Shown piece after piece: positions 1-7,907 of a stretch of DNA of 64,000 bases. How positions within the stretch are numbered: position 1 is the first letter of the stretch; each line of letters starts with the position of its first letter. The stretch lies in IMG/VR virus record IMGVR_UViG_3300048597_000624, positions 1-64,000 of that record; one strand, given 5' to 3'. The position numbers and the translations under genes were made by a program. Below the pieces are notes generated by a model. That model was not told where the DNA came from and made no database searches. It was given only the letters and a program-made list of their open reading frames with translations. The stretch is from a virus.

Positions 1-390
1 CTACTCCCGGAGTTGGTCCTGCACGTATTGGCGGGCTTTGTCGGCGTCCATGTTTGCGACTTTGATGAGGAGCATGGTCGTGGACTTTGCGACTGTCTGA
101 CGGAGACTCTTGGTCCGCTTATCCAACTCGTCGACTCGCTCTCGCAACGAGCGAATGAGGTCGTGTAACACGCTGAGCGACTCCCGCATTGCCTTCTCGC
201 CGGAGGGGTCGGGGTTGAGAGCCCGGCTCAGCAACTGCACGACAAACGGCGAAAAATAGTCGAACTCGGAGTTGCGGAACCGGCGGCAAAGTTCTTCAAA
301 ATCTTCTTGGTCCTCGTCGCCAAAGCGAACGGTGAAAGGGTTCTTCAACTCCTTTTCCTGCTTTTCCTGCTTCACTCGCTTTTTGGCCAT
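1..390 (-). CDS. Small charged coiled protein, paralogue of the gene at 2830-3207
   Basis: A 129-residue protein with a Lys/Glu-rich N-terminus (MAKKRVKQEKQEKELKN), a central sequence ending NPDPSGEKAMRE, and a Leu/Arg heptad-like stretch (LHDLIRSLRERVDELDKR) that should form a coiled coil. The stop codon is the first three bases of the window, so the gene is complete. I place the start at 390 because MAKK matches the start of the paralogue at 2830-3207; a longer frame to 441 exists. The two paralogues flank the topoisomerase gene, which suggests a role with it or with DNA. The family is not one I can name. Confidence 0.7.
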   Translation of the reverse strand: MAKKRVKQEKQEKELKNPFTVRFGDEDQEDFEELCRRFRNSEFDYFSPFVVQLLSRALNPDPSGEKAMRESLSVLHDLIRSLRERVDELDKRTKSLRQTVAKSTTMLLIKVANMDADKARQYVQDQLRE

Positions 391-656
391 TTGGCAAACT
401 CGATGTGGGGTTTCAAGGGCCAGTACACAAATTGTGGACAAAAGGCCGAGCAGTTACCACCTGTCAGCGAAAGAGTTAGGACGAGGGCCTCTCGAATTTG
501 TGCACACGATTGTAAACAATCCACCGCTAGGTGCGTCAGGTGTGCTGTCGCCAAGGGGGCCGCCCCCGAAGGCGACTCTGATATCAGTGGGCCTGCGGCT
601 GGAGCGACGCGGAGGGGCGGTTTCACCGACCCGTAGCTTGGAGCGGACGCCGCAGG

Positions 657-706
657 TTGAGCCGCCTTTGGCGGCTCAATCCCCGTCTCGCTCGCGAGGC
701 GGGGAC
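657..706 (-). terminator. Two tandem hairpins after the topoisomerase gene
   Basis: TTGAGCCGCC and GGCGGCTCAA (657-679) form a perfect 10-bp stem with a 3-nt loop. Immediately beside it, CCCCGTCTCG and CGAGGCGGGG (about 681-704) form a second stem with one mismatch. Both lie just beyond the topB stop codon. There is no U run, so termination is inferred from position and structure; they could also stabilise the mRNA 3' end. The rest of 391-734 shows no convincing gene. Confidence 0.45.
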
Positions 707-734
707 CAGGATTTTGCTGACCGGGAGGTCAGCC

Positions 735-2810
735 CTATTTCGAGAACTCAAACTCGACCTTGCCATCGGTCAGCTTCAACCGGGCTTCAAACGGTTTTCC
801 GGCTTTGGATTTGAATCCTTTGAGCAGGGAACTCTTTCCGTCCCGCAGTAACACGCGGGCGGTCGAGGCGGAGATTGCCTTCCCGGCAATCGTCTTCCAA
901 ATGGTGAACTTGCAGCCTGCCTTCCAGCCGGAGCACGAATAGGATTTTGGTCCTTCCAAAACCGGGGCCTGGCACAAGGGGCAGGCCCCCAGGCTGCTGG
1001 CGGTCACGCAATCAGCGGGCGGCGGCGACGGCCTCGCGGTCGCGGCCTGTTCGCTGGTGCGAATGAGGCCGCGTGTGTAGTCGGCAATCTGCCGAACGAA
1101 CTCCTCGGGACCGGCTTCGCCGCGTTCGATTTTCTTGAGGCGTTCTTCCCAGTCGCCGGTCATTTCAGGCGACTTGAGACTCGCGTCTTCAATCAAGGAA
1201 AGCAGATAGTGTCCCGACTCCGTCGCGGTGAGCTTGGTTTTCGTGCGGGCGATGTACTTGCGTTGGAGGAGCGTTTCAATAATCGACGCTCGCGTCGCGG
1301 GGGTTCCAAGTCCCCGTTCCTTGAGGGCTTCGCGAAGCTCGGCGTCCTCCACGAATTTGCCAGCCGTCTCCATCGCTCCCAAGAGCGTGTTCTCCGTGAA
1401 AGGGCTGGGCGGAGTGGTCTGGCCTTTCCTCACGCTTGGTTCGTGTGTTCCGCTTTCGCCTGGCCTGAAGTCGGGGAGTTGTTGTTCGTCCTCGGGGACT
1501 TCCTCGTCCGACGCTTGCTCGTAGAGCAGCGTCCAGCCGGGGACCGTGATGCGGGTTCCCTTGGCCACGAATGGAACGCCAGCCGATTGGGCCTGTACGG
1601 TGGTGACTTCTTTCTCGCAAGCCGGAGAGAACGCGGCGATGAATCTCGCGACAATCGCCTCGAAGACCTGTTGCTGGTCATGCGGCAATGACTGGGGAAT
1701 GGTGCCGGTCGGAATGATGGCGTGATGGTCGGTGACTTTCTTGTCGTTCGTGATGCGAGCGGTGAAGGGAAGTTTCGCCAAATTGAGTCGGCCAATTTCA
1801 GTCGGCTTGAGGGTGGCGAGCTTTTGCAGAATGCCGGGGATAGTTGGTTCGATGTCCTTGGTCAAGTACCGCGAATCGGTCCGTGGGTAGGTGATGAGCC
1901 GGGCCTCGTAGAGCGACTGAGCGGCTTGCAAGGTCGCGGCAGCCGATAGGCCGAAGCGGCGGTTCATGTCCCGCTGCAATTCGTTGAGGTCGTAGAGTTG
2001 GGGCGGCGGCGACTTCTGCGGCTGTCTCTCCACCGTCTCAATTTTCAGTGGCTGCCCGGTCACTCGTTGCAATTGAGTCCTGGCGTTTGCTTCTTCCTCG
2101 AAGCGACCGCCAGCGAATCGAAAGACCGTGTCGCGATACTTGGTGAGCAATTCCCAGAATGGCGTGGACCGGAAGTTTTTGATTTCGTTGTCGCGACTGG
2201 CAATCATGGCGAGCACGGGAGTCTGAACGCGGCCTACGCTCCACAATTCGCCGCTACTTCGATGGCGGACGGTGAAATAGCGAGTGCCATTGATGCCGAC
2301 TATCCAGTCGGCCTCGCTGCGGCAGCGAGCGGCGGCGTAGAGATTATCGAAGGCGGCGAGCGGCTTGAGCGATGCGAACGCTGCTTGAATGGCCTGCGGT
2401 GTGAGCGAACTGAGCCACAAGCGGCGGGCGGGTTTGCCGGTGCAGCCGGTAAGCGTGAGGATATAGCGGAAAATGAGTTCACCCTCGCGGCCTGCGTCGG
2501 TGGCCGCGATGAGTTCCTCCGCCGTGCGGAACAATTGCTTGATGACGCTCAATTGGTGGCGAGCGTCTTTGTCCCCGGAGGGTCTAAGTCCAAACTTGTC
2601 GGGGATGATGGGCAGCGTTTCGAGTGCCCATTTCTTCAACGACGGGTCGTAATCTTCCGGGTCGTTCAAGGCCACTAAGTGGCCGAAGGCCCATGTGACT
2701 TGATAGCCGTTGCCCTCCAGATAGCCGTCGCGGCGAGTCTTGCATCCTAAGCATTGGGCAAGCTCTCTAGCGACGGACGGTTTTTCGGCAAGGACTACTT
2801 TCATCGACAT
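735..2810 (-). CDS. topB: DNA topoisomerase III (type IA)
   Basis: This 691-residue protein has the type IA layout. An N-terminal Toprim fold starts VVLAEKPSVARELA and carries the acidic motif ATDAGREGELI near residue 105. The catalytic tyrosine lies in LITYPRTDSRYL around residue 310. A C-terminal zinc-ribbon-like segment (CPLCQAPVLEG, then YSCSGWKAGC) follows. Such enzymes pass single strands of DNA through a transient 5'-phosphotyrosyl break. Plasmid- and island-borne TopB copies are common, and placement between two small paralogues in an XRE-controlled operon supports a mobile-element copy rather than the housekeeping TopA. The start could be Met1 or Met3. Confidence 0.93.
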   Translation of the reverse strand: MSMKVVLAEKPSVARELAQCLGCKTRRDGYLEGNGYQVTWAFGHLVALNDPEDYDPSLKKWALETLPIIPDKFGLRPSGDKDARHQLSVIKQLFRTAEELIAATDAGREGELIFRYILTLTGCTGKPARRLWLSSLTPQAIQAAFASLKPLAAFDNLYAAARCRSEADWIVGINGTRYFTVRHRSSGELWSVGRVQTPVLAMIASRDNEIKNFRSTPFWELLTKYRDTVFRFAGGRFEEEANARTQLQRVTGQPLKIETVERQPQKSPPPQLYDLNELQRDMNRRFGLSAAATLQAAQSLYEARLITYPRTDSRYLTKDIEPTIPGILQKLATLKPTEIGRLNLAKLPFTARITNDKKVTDHHAIIPTGTIPQSLPHDQQQVFEAIVARFIAAFSPACEKEVTTVQAQSAGVPFVAKGTRITVPGWTLLYEQASDEEVPEDEQQLPDFRPGESGTHEPSVRKGQTTPPSPFTENTLLGAMETAGKFVEDAELREALKERGLGTPATRASIIETLLQRKYIARTKTKLTATESGHYLLSLIEDASLKSPEMTGDWEERLKKIERGEAGPEEFVRQIADYTRGLIRTSEQAATARPSPPPADCVTASSLGACPLCQAPVLEGPKSYSCSGWKAGCKFTIWKTIAGKAISASTARVLLRDGKSSLLKGFKSKAGKPFEARLKLTDGKVEFEFSK

Positions 2811-2829
2811 GCCTCACGAGCATGAAATG

Positions 2830-3207
2830 TTACCCACGCAAATGCTTCTCAACCCATTCTTTGACCTCGTCTTCGTTCCATCCTGCACATGATACGAGCA
2901 GGTGGGCGATACCGTTGGCGAAGCCGTTCCGCATTTTCTTGGTTCGGGCATCAAGTTTCTCGATGCCTTCCTGGAGATGGGCAGTGGCGTCGCGGAGTTC
3001 GCGTAGCAGTTCCCGGACAGCCTTTTCGCTCGACGGGTCAGGGTAGAGCTGTCTTTTCAGAAGTTGCTTGGCAAATGTCGAAATATTTGGGACGCCAGCC
3101 GCATCTTGCTGCCGTTCCAATTCGGCAAGGTCGTCCAATTCTTCTTTGGTGAAGCGTAGCGTAAGCAGGTTTGGGGTCTGGCTGGGTTTGCTGGTTGTTT
3201 TAGCCAT
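2830..3207 (-). CDS. Small charged coiled protein, paralogue of the gene at 1-390
   Basis: A 125-residue protein beginning MAKTTSKPSQTPNLLTLRF. It shares with the 1-390 product the spacing and wording of LYPDPSSEKAVRELLRELRD, the helical tail and a basic N-terminus. The ATG at 3207 overlaps the end of the upstream XRE gene by 8 bases, which decides the start over the longer frame to 3312. The stop is 19 bases before topB. The LTLRFTKEELDDLAEL segment resembles the start of a ribbon-helix-helix fold, but I would not name it. Likely co-translated with the regulator and topoisomerase. Confidence 0.75.
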   Translation of the reverse strand: MAKTTSKPSQTPNLLTLRFTKEELDDLAELERQQDAAGVPNISTFAKQLLKRQLYPDPSSEKAVRELLRELRDATAHLQEGIEKLDARTKKMRNGFANGIAHLLVSCAGWNEDEVKEWVEKHLRG

Positions 3208-3454
3208 CTGTTGGCCTCCTTCGTTTACCTCGTCGGTCGAAAGTGACACGCAAACCAAAGTATTTGAATAGGCGGTCGGCAACGTCAAGCCGCAAATTAT
3301 CTCGGTCGCCATTGATGAATTTGTTCAGCGTCGATTGGTCGACGCCTGATTCCTTGGCGATTTGGTAAACGCTCAGGCCGCTGCGGCGTGTGGTGTCACG
3401 CAAAATGGCGGCGAGGCCGGAAGCCTCGCCGCGTTTGTCCTTTGTTGATGCCAT
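3200..3454 (-). CDS. XRE-family helix-turn-helix regulator
   Basis: An 84-residue protein with a single Cro/C1-type HTH. The recognition region is VYQIAKESGVDQSTLNKFING (residues about 29-49), followed by a basic tail. It is the second gene of the operon whose promoter at 3851-3880 contains an 18-bp palindrome, so autoregulation at that operator is the natural inference. It overlaps the next gene by 8 bases, implying translational coupling. Confidence 0.85.
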   Translation of the reverse strand: MASTKDKRGEASGLAAILRDTTRRSGLSVYQIAKESGVDQSTLNKFINGDRDNLRLDVADRLFKYFGLRVTFDRRGKRRRPTDG

Positions 3455-3457
3455 GTG

Positions 3458-3796
3458 TTAGTCGTTGCCCAAGTCCGTCAACCAATGGCTGACAATCTCA
3501 TCCCAATTGACTTCCTGCAATGCTGCTCCGAGCAAGTCGCTGTAGAGTGTGGAGTCCTCCAGCGGTGAGCCATCAGTCACTTCAGCCTTGAGCCGGTCTG
3601 CCAAGTTGTAGCGGGCTGCCTCTTGAGCCGTCCAAGTGCCGCGTTTGACTTGCTCGCACGTCGCGGCGGAGTCCCTTGACTCGCGTGTCGCTTCTCGCCA
3701 GTAGCAATGCGTTGCATGGTCATTGTCGAGCCACAAAGCCGTGGCCCAAGTTTCGTAGTTCGTCCATCCGTTGTAGCTCTTATCATTCTGTGTCAT
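3458..3796 (-). CDS. DUF7249-like small protein
   Basis: A 112-residue protein containing YNGWTNYETWATALWLDND near its N-terminus, a motif I associate with the DUF7249 family of small proteins on phages and mobile elements. Its function is unknown. It is the first gene after the operator-containing promoter, and its stop is only 3 bases from the XRE start. The C-terminal half is acidic and helical. Confidence 0.75.
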   Translation of the reverse strand: MTQNDKSYNGWTNYETWATALWLDNDHATHCYWREATRESRDSAATCEQVKRGTWTAQEAARYNLADRLKAEVTDGSPLEDSTLYSDLLGAALQEVNWDEIVSHWLTDLGND

Positions 3797-3850
3797 GTTC
3801 CTCTATGTGGTTTACTGTGAGTTCGCCTATCGAACCCATTCAATAAGTAG

Positions 3851-3880
3851 ACTATAGGGCAATTGCCCTATGTTTGTCAA
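3851..3880 (-). promoter_or_regulatory. Sigma-70-type promoter with an 18-bp operator palindrome
   Basis: On the minus strand TTGACA (3880-3875) is followed 18 bases later by TATAGT (3856-3851). The spacer and -10 are covered by the perfect palindrome ATAGGGCAATTGCCCTAT (3854-3871). A repressor bound there would occlude polymerase. The DUF7249 start is 55 bases downstream, and the XRE protein in the same operon is the obvious ligand. The remainder of 3797-4084 is AT-rich near the promoter and otherwise without a recognisable gene. Confidence 0.8.
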
Positions 3881-4084
3881 CAAAAAAAGAGCATGTCGAA
3901 TAAAAAAGTTGGCCTCCAGCAAGAAAAGGTGTGCCGGTCATTGTCGGCCAATCGTGGCGGCTGCGAATCGTCGCTGTAGCCGAAAGCCTGCTACACTTCA
4001 CCCATCAAGAGCCAATTCACTGCTCAAGCTGTTTGGGTGATTCAAGCCGCAACCCCGACGCTGAACCGGTGGTATGCTCTCGCC

Positions 4085-4432
4085 TCACGCCTGCCGCTTA
4101 ATTTCGGCAACCTTGGCCACAAGGTAGCCGACTTCGTCGCCGTCGAGTTCGGCCACCTTTGCGATGCCGTGAATGTTATTGAGCAAGTCTTGCGACGCAC
4201 CGAGAAACGCCTTGAACGATGGTTCGCCTTCGCAGCGACCAAGTAAATGGCCGTCCGGCGTTATCGTCATCTCGACAAGTCGGGGCGTGGTCCAATCCTC
4301 GCCGAGCATACAGCCAAGGATTGCTTGGAAGTGCTCGCTGACCTGGACGGTCCGCAGCTTGCGGGCGGCATCTTGGCGGATTTGGTCGGGTTCTCGAATG
4401 TCCGATGTGCTCATAGTTGTCAAGACTTTCAC
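4085..4432 (-). CDS. Hypothetical protein coupled to the Rad50-like ATPase
   Basis: A 115-residue mainly helical protein with no family I recognise. The start is a GTG at 4432 that overlaps the ATPase stop in a GTGA tetranucleotide, with AAGGAA five bases ahead, so it is translated with the ATPase. It is the last gene of the 16861-4085 operon. A later Met at residue 7 is possible but less well placed. Constant linkage to the ATPase elsewhere would make it a real component of that system. Confidence 0.7.
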   Translation of the reverse strand: MKVLTTMSTSDIREPDQIRQDAARKLRTVQVSEHFQAILGCMLGEDWTTPRLVEMTITPDGHLLGRCEGEPSFKAFLGASQDLLNNIHGIAKVAELDGDEVGYLVAKVAEIKRQA

Positions 4433-6465
4433 ATTTCCTTAAGCACGCGGCCATCAATTTTTAGCAACTGATGAGGAAGCCCTGAGAGGTGCGATTGGAG
4501 TCTTTCGATATTCTCGCTTGTGAAGAATATGACTTGCTGGCCAAATTGACTGGCCATTGATGTCCGGCGAAGCAATTCATTAAAACTCAAATCTCTCGTA
4601 CTTTGTTGACGTGGTTCGTCAAAAATAATGCAACCGGGATGATTCGACGGCTGACTTCTTGATAATTCTAAAAGCCCGTGAAGGTAGGACCAGATGGTGC
4701 GGATTAGGTCGCTTGCGGAAATGCTCGTTTGCAGTGAAAAGCTCGTTTGCAAGTCGAAGCCTTCGTGTTCTGGTCGATACGTGTCTGTTGAAATGACAAC
4801 TTGGTTTACTGGAAAGCTGCCGAATCCATACTGAGTCAACTGCTCCCGAAGCGTAGCCGTCCAAGCCAGAAGCTTTTGCTTATCGTCTGCCGTAACGTCA
4901 TCATTTGGGAGGCGGCTTAGGCGTTCTTGCACGTCTTTCCACCGCTGCGATAGCTCATCGAATCCCTCCAAGATTGCCTGAAGCTGCTGCTCGACTTCCC
5001 GGTCCTTGCGGATGGCGTTGTCCGTCGTCATCCTTGTTTGAATTGCGGCAATCGAGGGAAGCCGTCCATCGGACACCAAAGTCTCCCGTAAAGCTCGCAC
5101 TCGATCTCGTCGGGAAGACAAGTCCTCGTGAACTGCTCGCACTTGTCGGCTCCTCGACTCGACTACTTGACGTGCGTTAAGTTGCACGCCCTCGTACGTT
5201 CGTAGTTGCTCGGTAAGAAACTGAATGTTCTCATCAAGTGTCATGACGGATTGCTCCGGTTCCAAAGGAACTAGAGAATCCTGAATGGTTTGATGACAGA
5301 CCGGGCATGTACCTTGGTCTATTGATGAGTCTTGCCGCGATCCAAGCTGCTTCAGCACCCGAACATCTTTGTGCTGCTGAATATCCTCCGCAATCGCAGC
5401 CAGCCGGTCGTCCACTCGCTTTACTTCTTGTTGCTCTGATTCCAGTGCGTCGAGCAAGCGAGAGTGCAACGTCTGCTTTTCGCGGATTCCGTGTTCTGCC
5501 TCGGTCAACTCCGACTGTGCCACAGTGGCGATTTCCTGAACGCGTGGAATTTCCTCCAGTATGAGTTGATTGAGTGACTCCACGTTGGCCGCAATGCGTT
5601 GCCCGATGTTGATCCACGAATCACCTTCCGGTACTGCAAGTGTGGGAGGGACTGCCGGGGGCCAGGTGGCAACGGGTTTTTGAGGCAATGCCTGAATCGT
5701 CCCGCCTGCACTTTCGCCGAGGTCCGCTGCTCGTGAAACCCTATTCGTCCACTCGGCCTCGATGCGACTCTGTTCAAATACCAACTCTTGTCGGGTCAGC
5801 GCGATTTGGTGAGCATCCATATTCAACAGGAACTCTACCGAGCGCTTGTGGGCATCGCGAATCCGAAAATGCGATGGGAGCGGCGGTTGAACCGTTGACC
5901 AGCCCCGAGTCTGCTCAACGATAAAATAAGGAACAATGCACTGCATGTAGAGCGGATACTCATTGCCGTCGTATGTCTGCACGGTTGGCAAACTCCACCC
6001 CAAGAATTTGGCAAGGTAGTGATGGAACCCCAACTCTCTAGTAGCTGCTCCCTGTCGGCTAACAAACATATCTCGTGTTCGGACTGAAGCAGTGGGATTT
6101 GTGAGTGCCGGACCCTCGTGAACTGTTATTAGGTTCTTGTCTCTCTCGCCCTTGATCGTGCGTTGGATTACGATCCGCTGATTCTGTGCGTTTTCAATCT
6201 CCAAGAGTACTTCGGATTCCAAAACGTCGTGCTCACCGGTTGCGGAGTTGAGACGTGCCTTGACGGCGGGCGGCAATGGCAAATCGGCCTGACTCGGCGA
6301 AAGCATCGCCTCCATTCCCAAGGCAACTAGAATGGACTTCACACACGTCGATTTGCCCATTGAGTTGTCGGCCCATACGACAACAAGTCCATCGGGGAAA
6401 TCCAGCGTCGCACCGAATGGTCCGGCGTCTGTCTGCACACGAATCATCAATCGTCTGAATCTCAT
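4429..6465 (-). CDS. Rad50/SMC-like ABC ATPase with zinc hook (ABC-three-component-type)
   Basis: A 678-residue protein with a split ABC ATPase head. Walker A is ADNSMGKSTCVKS near residue 32, and a C-terminal Walker B is CIIFDEPRQQ near residue 613. Long coiled coils (about 220-360 and 400-560) flank a CPVCHQ hook near residue 385, which in Rad50 binds zinc between two coils. Such ATPases act on DNA ends or nucleoprotein. The gene overlaps its upstream neighbour by 4 bases. Together with the next two genes it matches the ABC ATPase / middle component / effector-CTD arrangement described for ABC-three-component conflict systems. That assignment is inferred from order and size. Confidence 0.85.
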   Translation of the reverse strand: MRFRRLMIRVQTDAGPFGATLDFPDGLVVVWADNSMGKSTCVKSILVALGMEAMLSPSQADLPLPPAVKARLNSATGEHDVLESEVLLEIENAQNQRIVIQRTIKGERDKNLITVHEGPALTNPTASVRTRDMFVSRQGAATRELGFHHYLAKFLGWSLPTVQTYDGNEYPLYMQCIVPYFIVEQTRGWSTVQPPLPSHFRIRDAHKRSVEFLLNMDAHQIALTRQELVFEQSRIEAEWTNRVSRAADLGESAGGTIQALPQKPVATWPPAVPPTLAVPEGDSWINIGQRIAANVESLNQLILEEIPRVQEIATVAQSELTEAEHGIREKQTLHSRLLDALESEQQEVKRVDDRLAAIAEDIQQHKDVRVLKQLGSRQDSSIDQGTCPVCHQTIQDSLVPLEPEQSVMTLDENIQFLTEQLRTYEGVQLNARQVVESRSRQVRAVHEDLSSRRDRVRALRETLVSDGRLPSIAAIQTRMTTDNAIRKDREVEQQLQAILEGFDELSQRWKDVQERLSRLPNDDVTADDKQKLLAWTATLREQLTQYGFGSFPVNQVVISTDTYRPEHEGFDLQTSFSLQTSISASDLIRTIWSYLHGLLELSRSQPSNHPGCIIFDEPRQQSTRDLSFNELLRRTSMASQFGQQVIFFTSENIERLQSHLSGLPHQLLKIDGRVLKEM

Positions 6466-6956
6466 AGTGTGGTTCTCGCGAACATTTGATTCACGAGCGA
6501 TTCGGTTACGTTCTGTCGAATGGCGTCCATAAACTGTTTCTCGATAACGTAGATTCCTTCCGATTGCTCAAGCTCGACCGCAAAGGCTTTTCCTAGCTGG
6601 GTCAATTCAATCTTGTCGCCTCCGGCCCGCTTCAACAAACTTTCGCCAATTGCGAAATCGACGGCACGACTAAGGAACGGGTCGAAACGAACGATTACAA
6701 TGTGCGGGGACAGCGAGCCGCGAATTGCCGCCTGTAGGTCAAGGCGATTATCAACGCTGCTAATTCCCCAGTTCAACACATGAAGGCGTTTATGGGTTGA
6801 GCGTCCACTACGGCAGCATTTCTTGAGAAGAAGCACAATCAAGCCGATCCTCCACCCCGGTCGTAAATCGCCGGGGATCGCAATCGGTCGCCGTCGGAAG
6901 AGAAATGCGGTTTGCAATTCAGGAAGGTCAAGGTCGTTCTGCACGAGATCAAGCAT
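6462..6956 (-). CDS. ABC-three-component-type middle component
   Basis: A 164-residue protein lying between the Rad50-like ATPase and a nuclease-like protein, overlapping the first by 4 and the second by 8 bases. The middle (LHVLNWGISSVDNRLDLQAA) and the C-terminal half (LLKRAGGDKIELTQLGKAFA) read as a small alpha/beta then winged-helix-like fold. This is what the middle components of ABC-three-component systems look like. There are no catalytic motifs. It probably bridges ATPase and effector. Confidence 0.65.
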   Translation of the reverse strand: MLDLVQNDLDLPELQTAFLFRRRPIAIPGDLRPGWRIGLIVLLLKKCCRSGRSTHKRLHVLNWGISSVDNRLDLQAAIRGSLSPHIVIVRFDPFLSRAVDFAIGESLLKRAGGDKIELTQLGKAFAVELEQSEGIYVIEKQFMDAIRQNVTESLVNQMFARTTL

Positions 6957-7878
6957 TTGTGGCCACCTCTGGAAAATCCAACGGACAACGAAGCAACCAA
7001 TCCGCTACCGCTTCATGGGCGAGCGACTCGGCATTAAATGCGTGGAGTGCCTTCACTTCTGCCTGAAATGTGTCCTTCAGGGTCTTGATGGATGCCGTGA
7101 ATAGTTCGTGCGGAGCTTCACCACTGATTGCTGCCGCAGCAAGAAAGTTCTCGCGATGCAGTTTCGCCTGAACAACCTTTTCATAGACCTCGGGGTATTC
7201 ACGCAGCCCGTCGAGAATGTCTTGCCCTTCCAAGTACCACTTCAACACCTGCGTGTGAAACTTCCCTCGGTCGTCCTCATTGCGAATTGTAGTAAGCCGC
7301 CGCAGCTTGTCAGTTAGCGTGGCCGCAAGCGTGTCGTGAGTTGCTGCCCAGTCCGAGACTTGCTCGACGGTTGGTGAGTCTGCTTCCACGTGAAGTGCGG
7401 AAGTGCTATTGCTGAGTAGCTGGTCTCTCGCGGCACGAAAGTCTTCCTCTTGACAAACGACGACGCGAAACGAGTCGGCAACGTAAGGAAGGCTCGCCGC
7501 TACGACTTCCGTGGTCTTGGTGGCCGCATGGCCAACAATTTCCTTGCTATCGCTATACGGCACAAAGAGTGCCCATCGCGTGACCCTGATTGTCCCGAAC
7601 AATCTCTGAAGGGTGGCCCTGTTCGTGATGAACTTTCCAACATCGGCTGTCATCTTGTCGCGTTGCTTGGCATACCGAGCGGCAGTCGCTAGAGGTTCTT
7701 CGCAGCCATAAGCTTGATATGCATGACCATCGGTGACGGTAAATCCTTCGATCCCAGAGTCGCCTCGGTCGTTGTCGGGCACACGTTGATATTCAGTCGG
7801 GCCGTAGTGGCAGGATAGCAACGAGTTCGCCCACTGTTGCCATTCTTCGCCACAAAGTCTTGTGATGCTTGCTGCCAT
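6949..7878 (-). CDS. Restriction-endonuclease-like effector with C-terminal ABC-3C-type domain
   Basis: A 309-residue protein. The N-terminal region contains DRGDSGIEGFTVTDGHAYQAY (residues about 36-56), with the D...GIEG...YQ-Y pattern seen in PD-(D/E)xK-fold nucleases that use Gln in place of the usual Lys. The C-terminal 120 residues are helical and acidic and may be the domain that docks on the ATPase partner. It starts the three-gene ATPase module and overlaps the middle component by 8 bases. Inferred role: DNA cleavage triggered by the ATPase. An inactive nuclease fold is the alternative. Confidence 0.65.
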   Translation of the reverse strand: MAASITRLCGEEWQQWANSLLSCHYGPTEYQRVPDNDRGDSGIEGFTVTDGHAYQAYGCEEPLATAARYAKQRDKMTADVGKFITNRATLQRLFGTIRVTRWALFVPYSDSKEIVGHAATKTTEVVAASLPYVADSFRVVVCQEEDFRAARDQLLSNSTSALHVEADSPTVEQVSDWAATHDTLAATLTDKLRRLTTIRNEDDRGKFHTQVLKWYLEGQDILDGLREYPEVYEKVVQAKLHRENFLAAAAISGEAPHELFTASIKTLKDTFQAEVKALHAFNAESLAHEAVADWLLRCPLDFPEVATNA

Positions 7879-7907
7879 TTACGTAAAAGTCGTCTCAGGC
7901 TAGTGGG

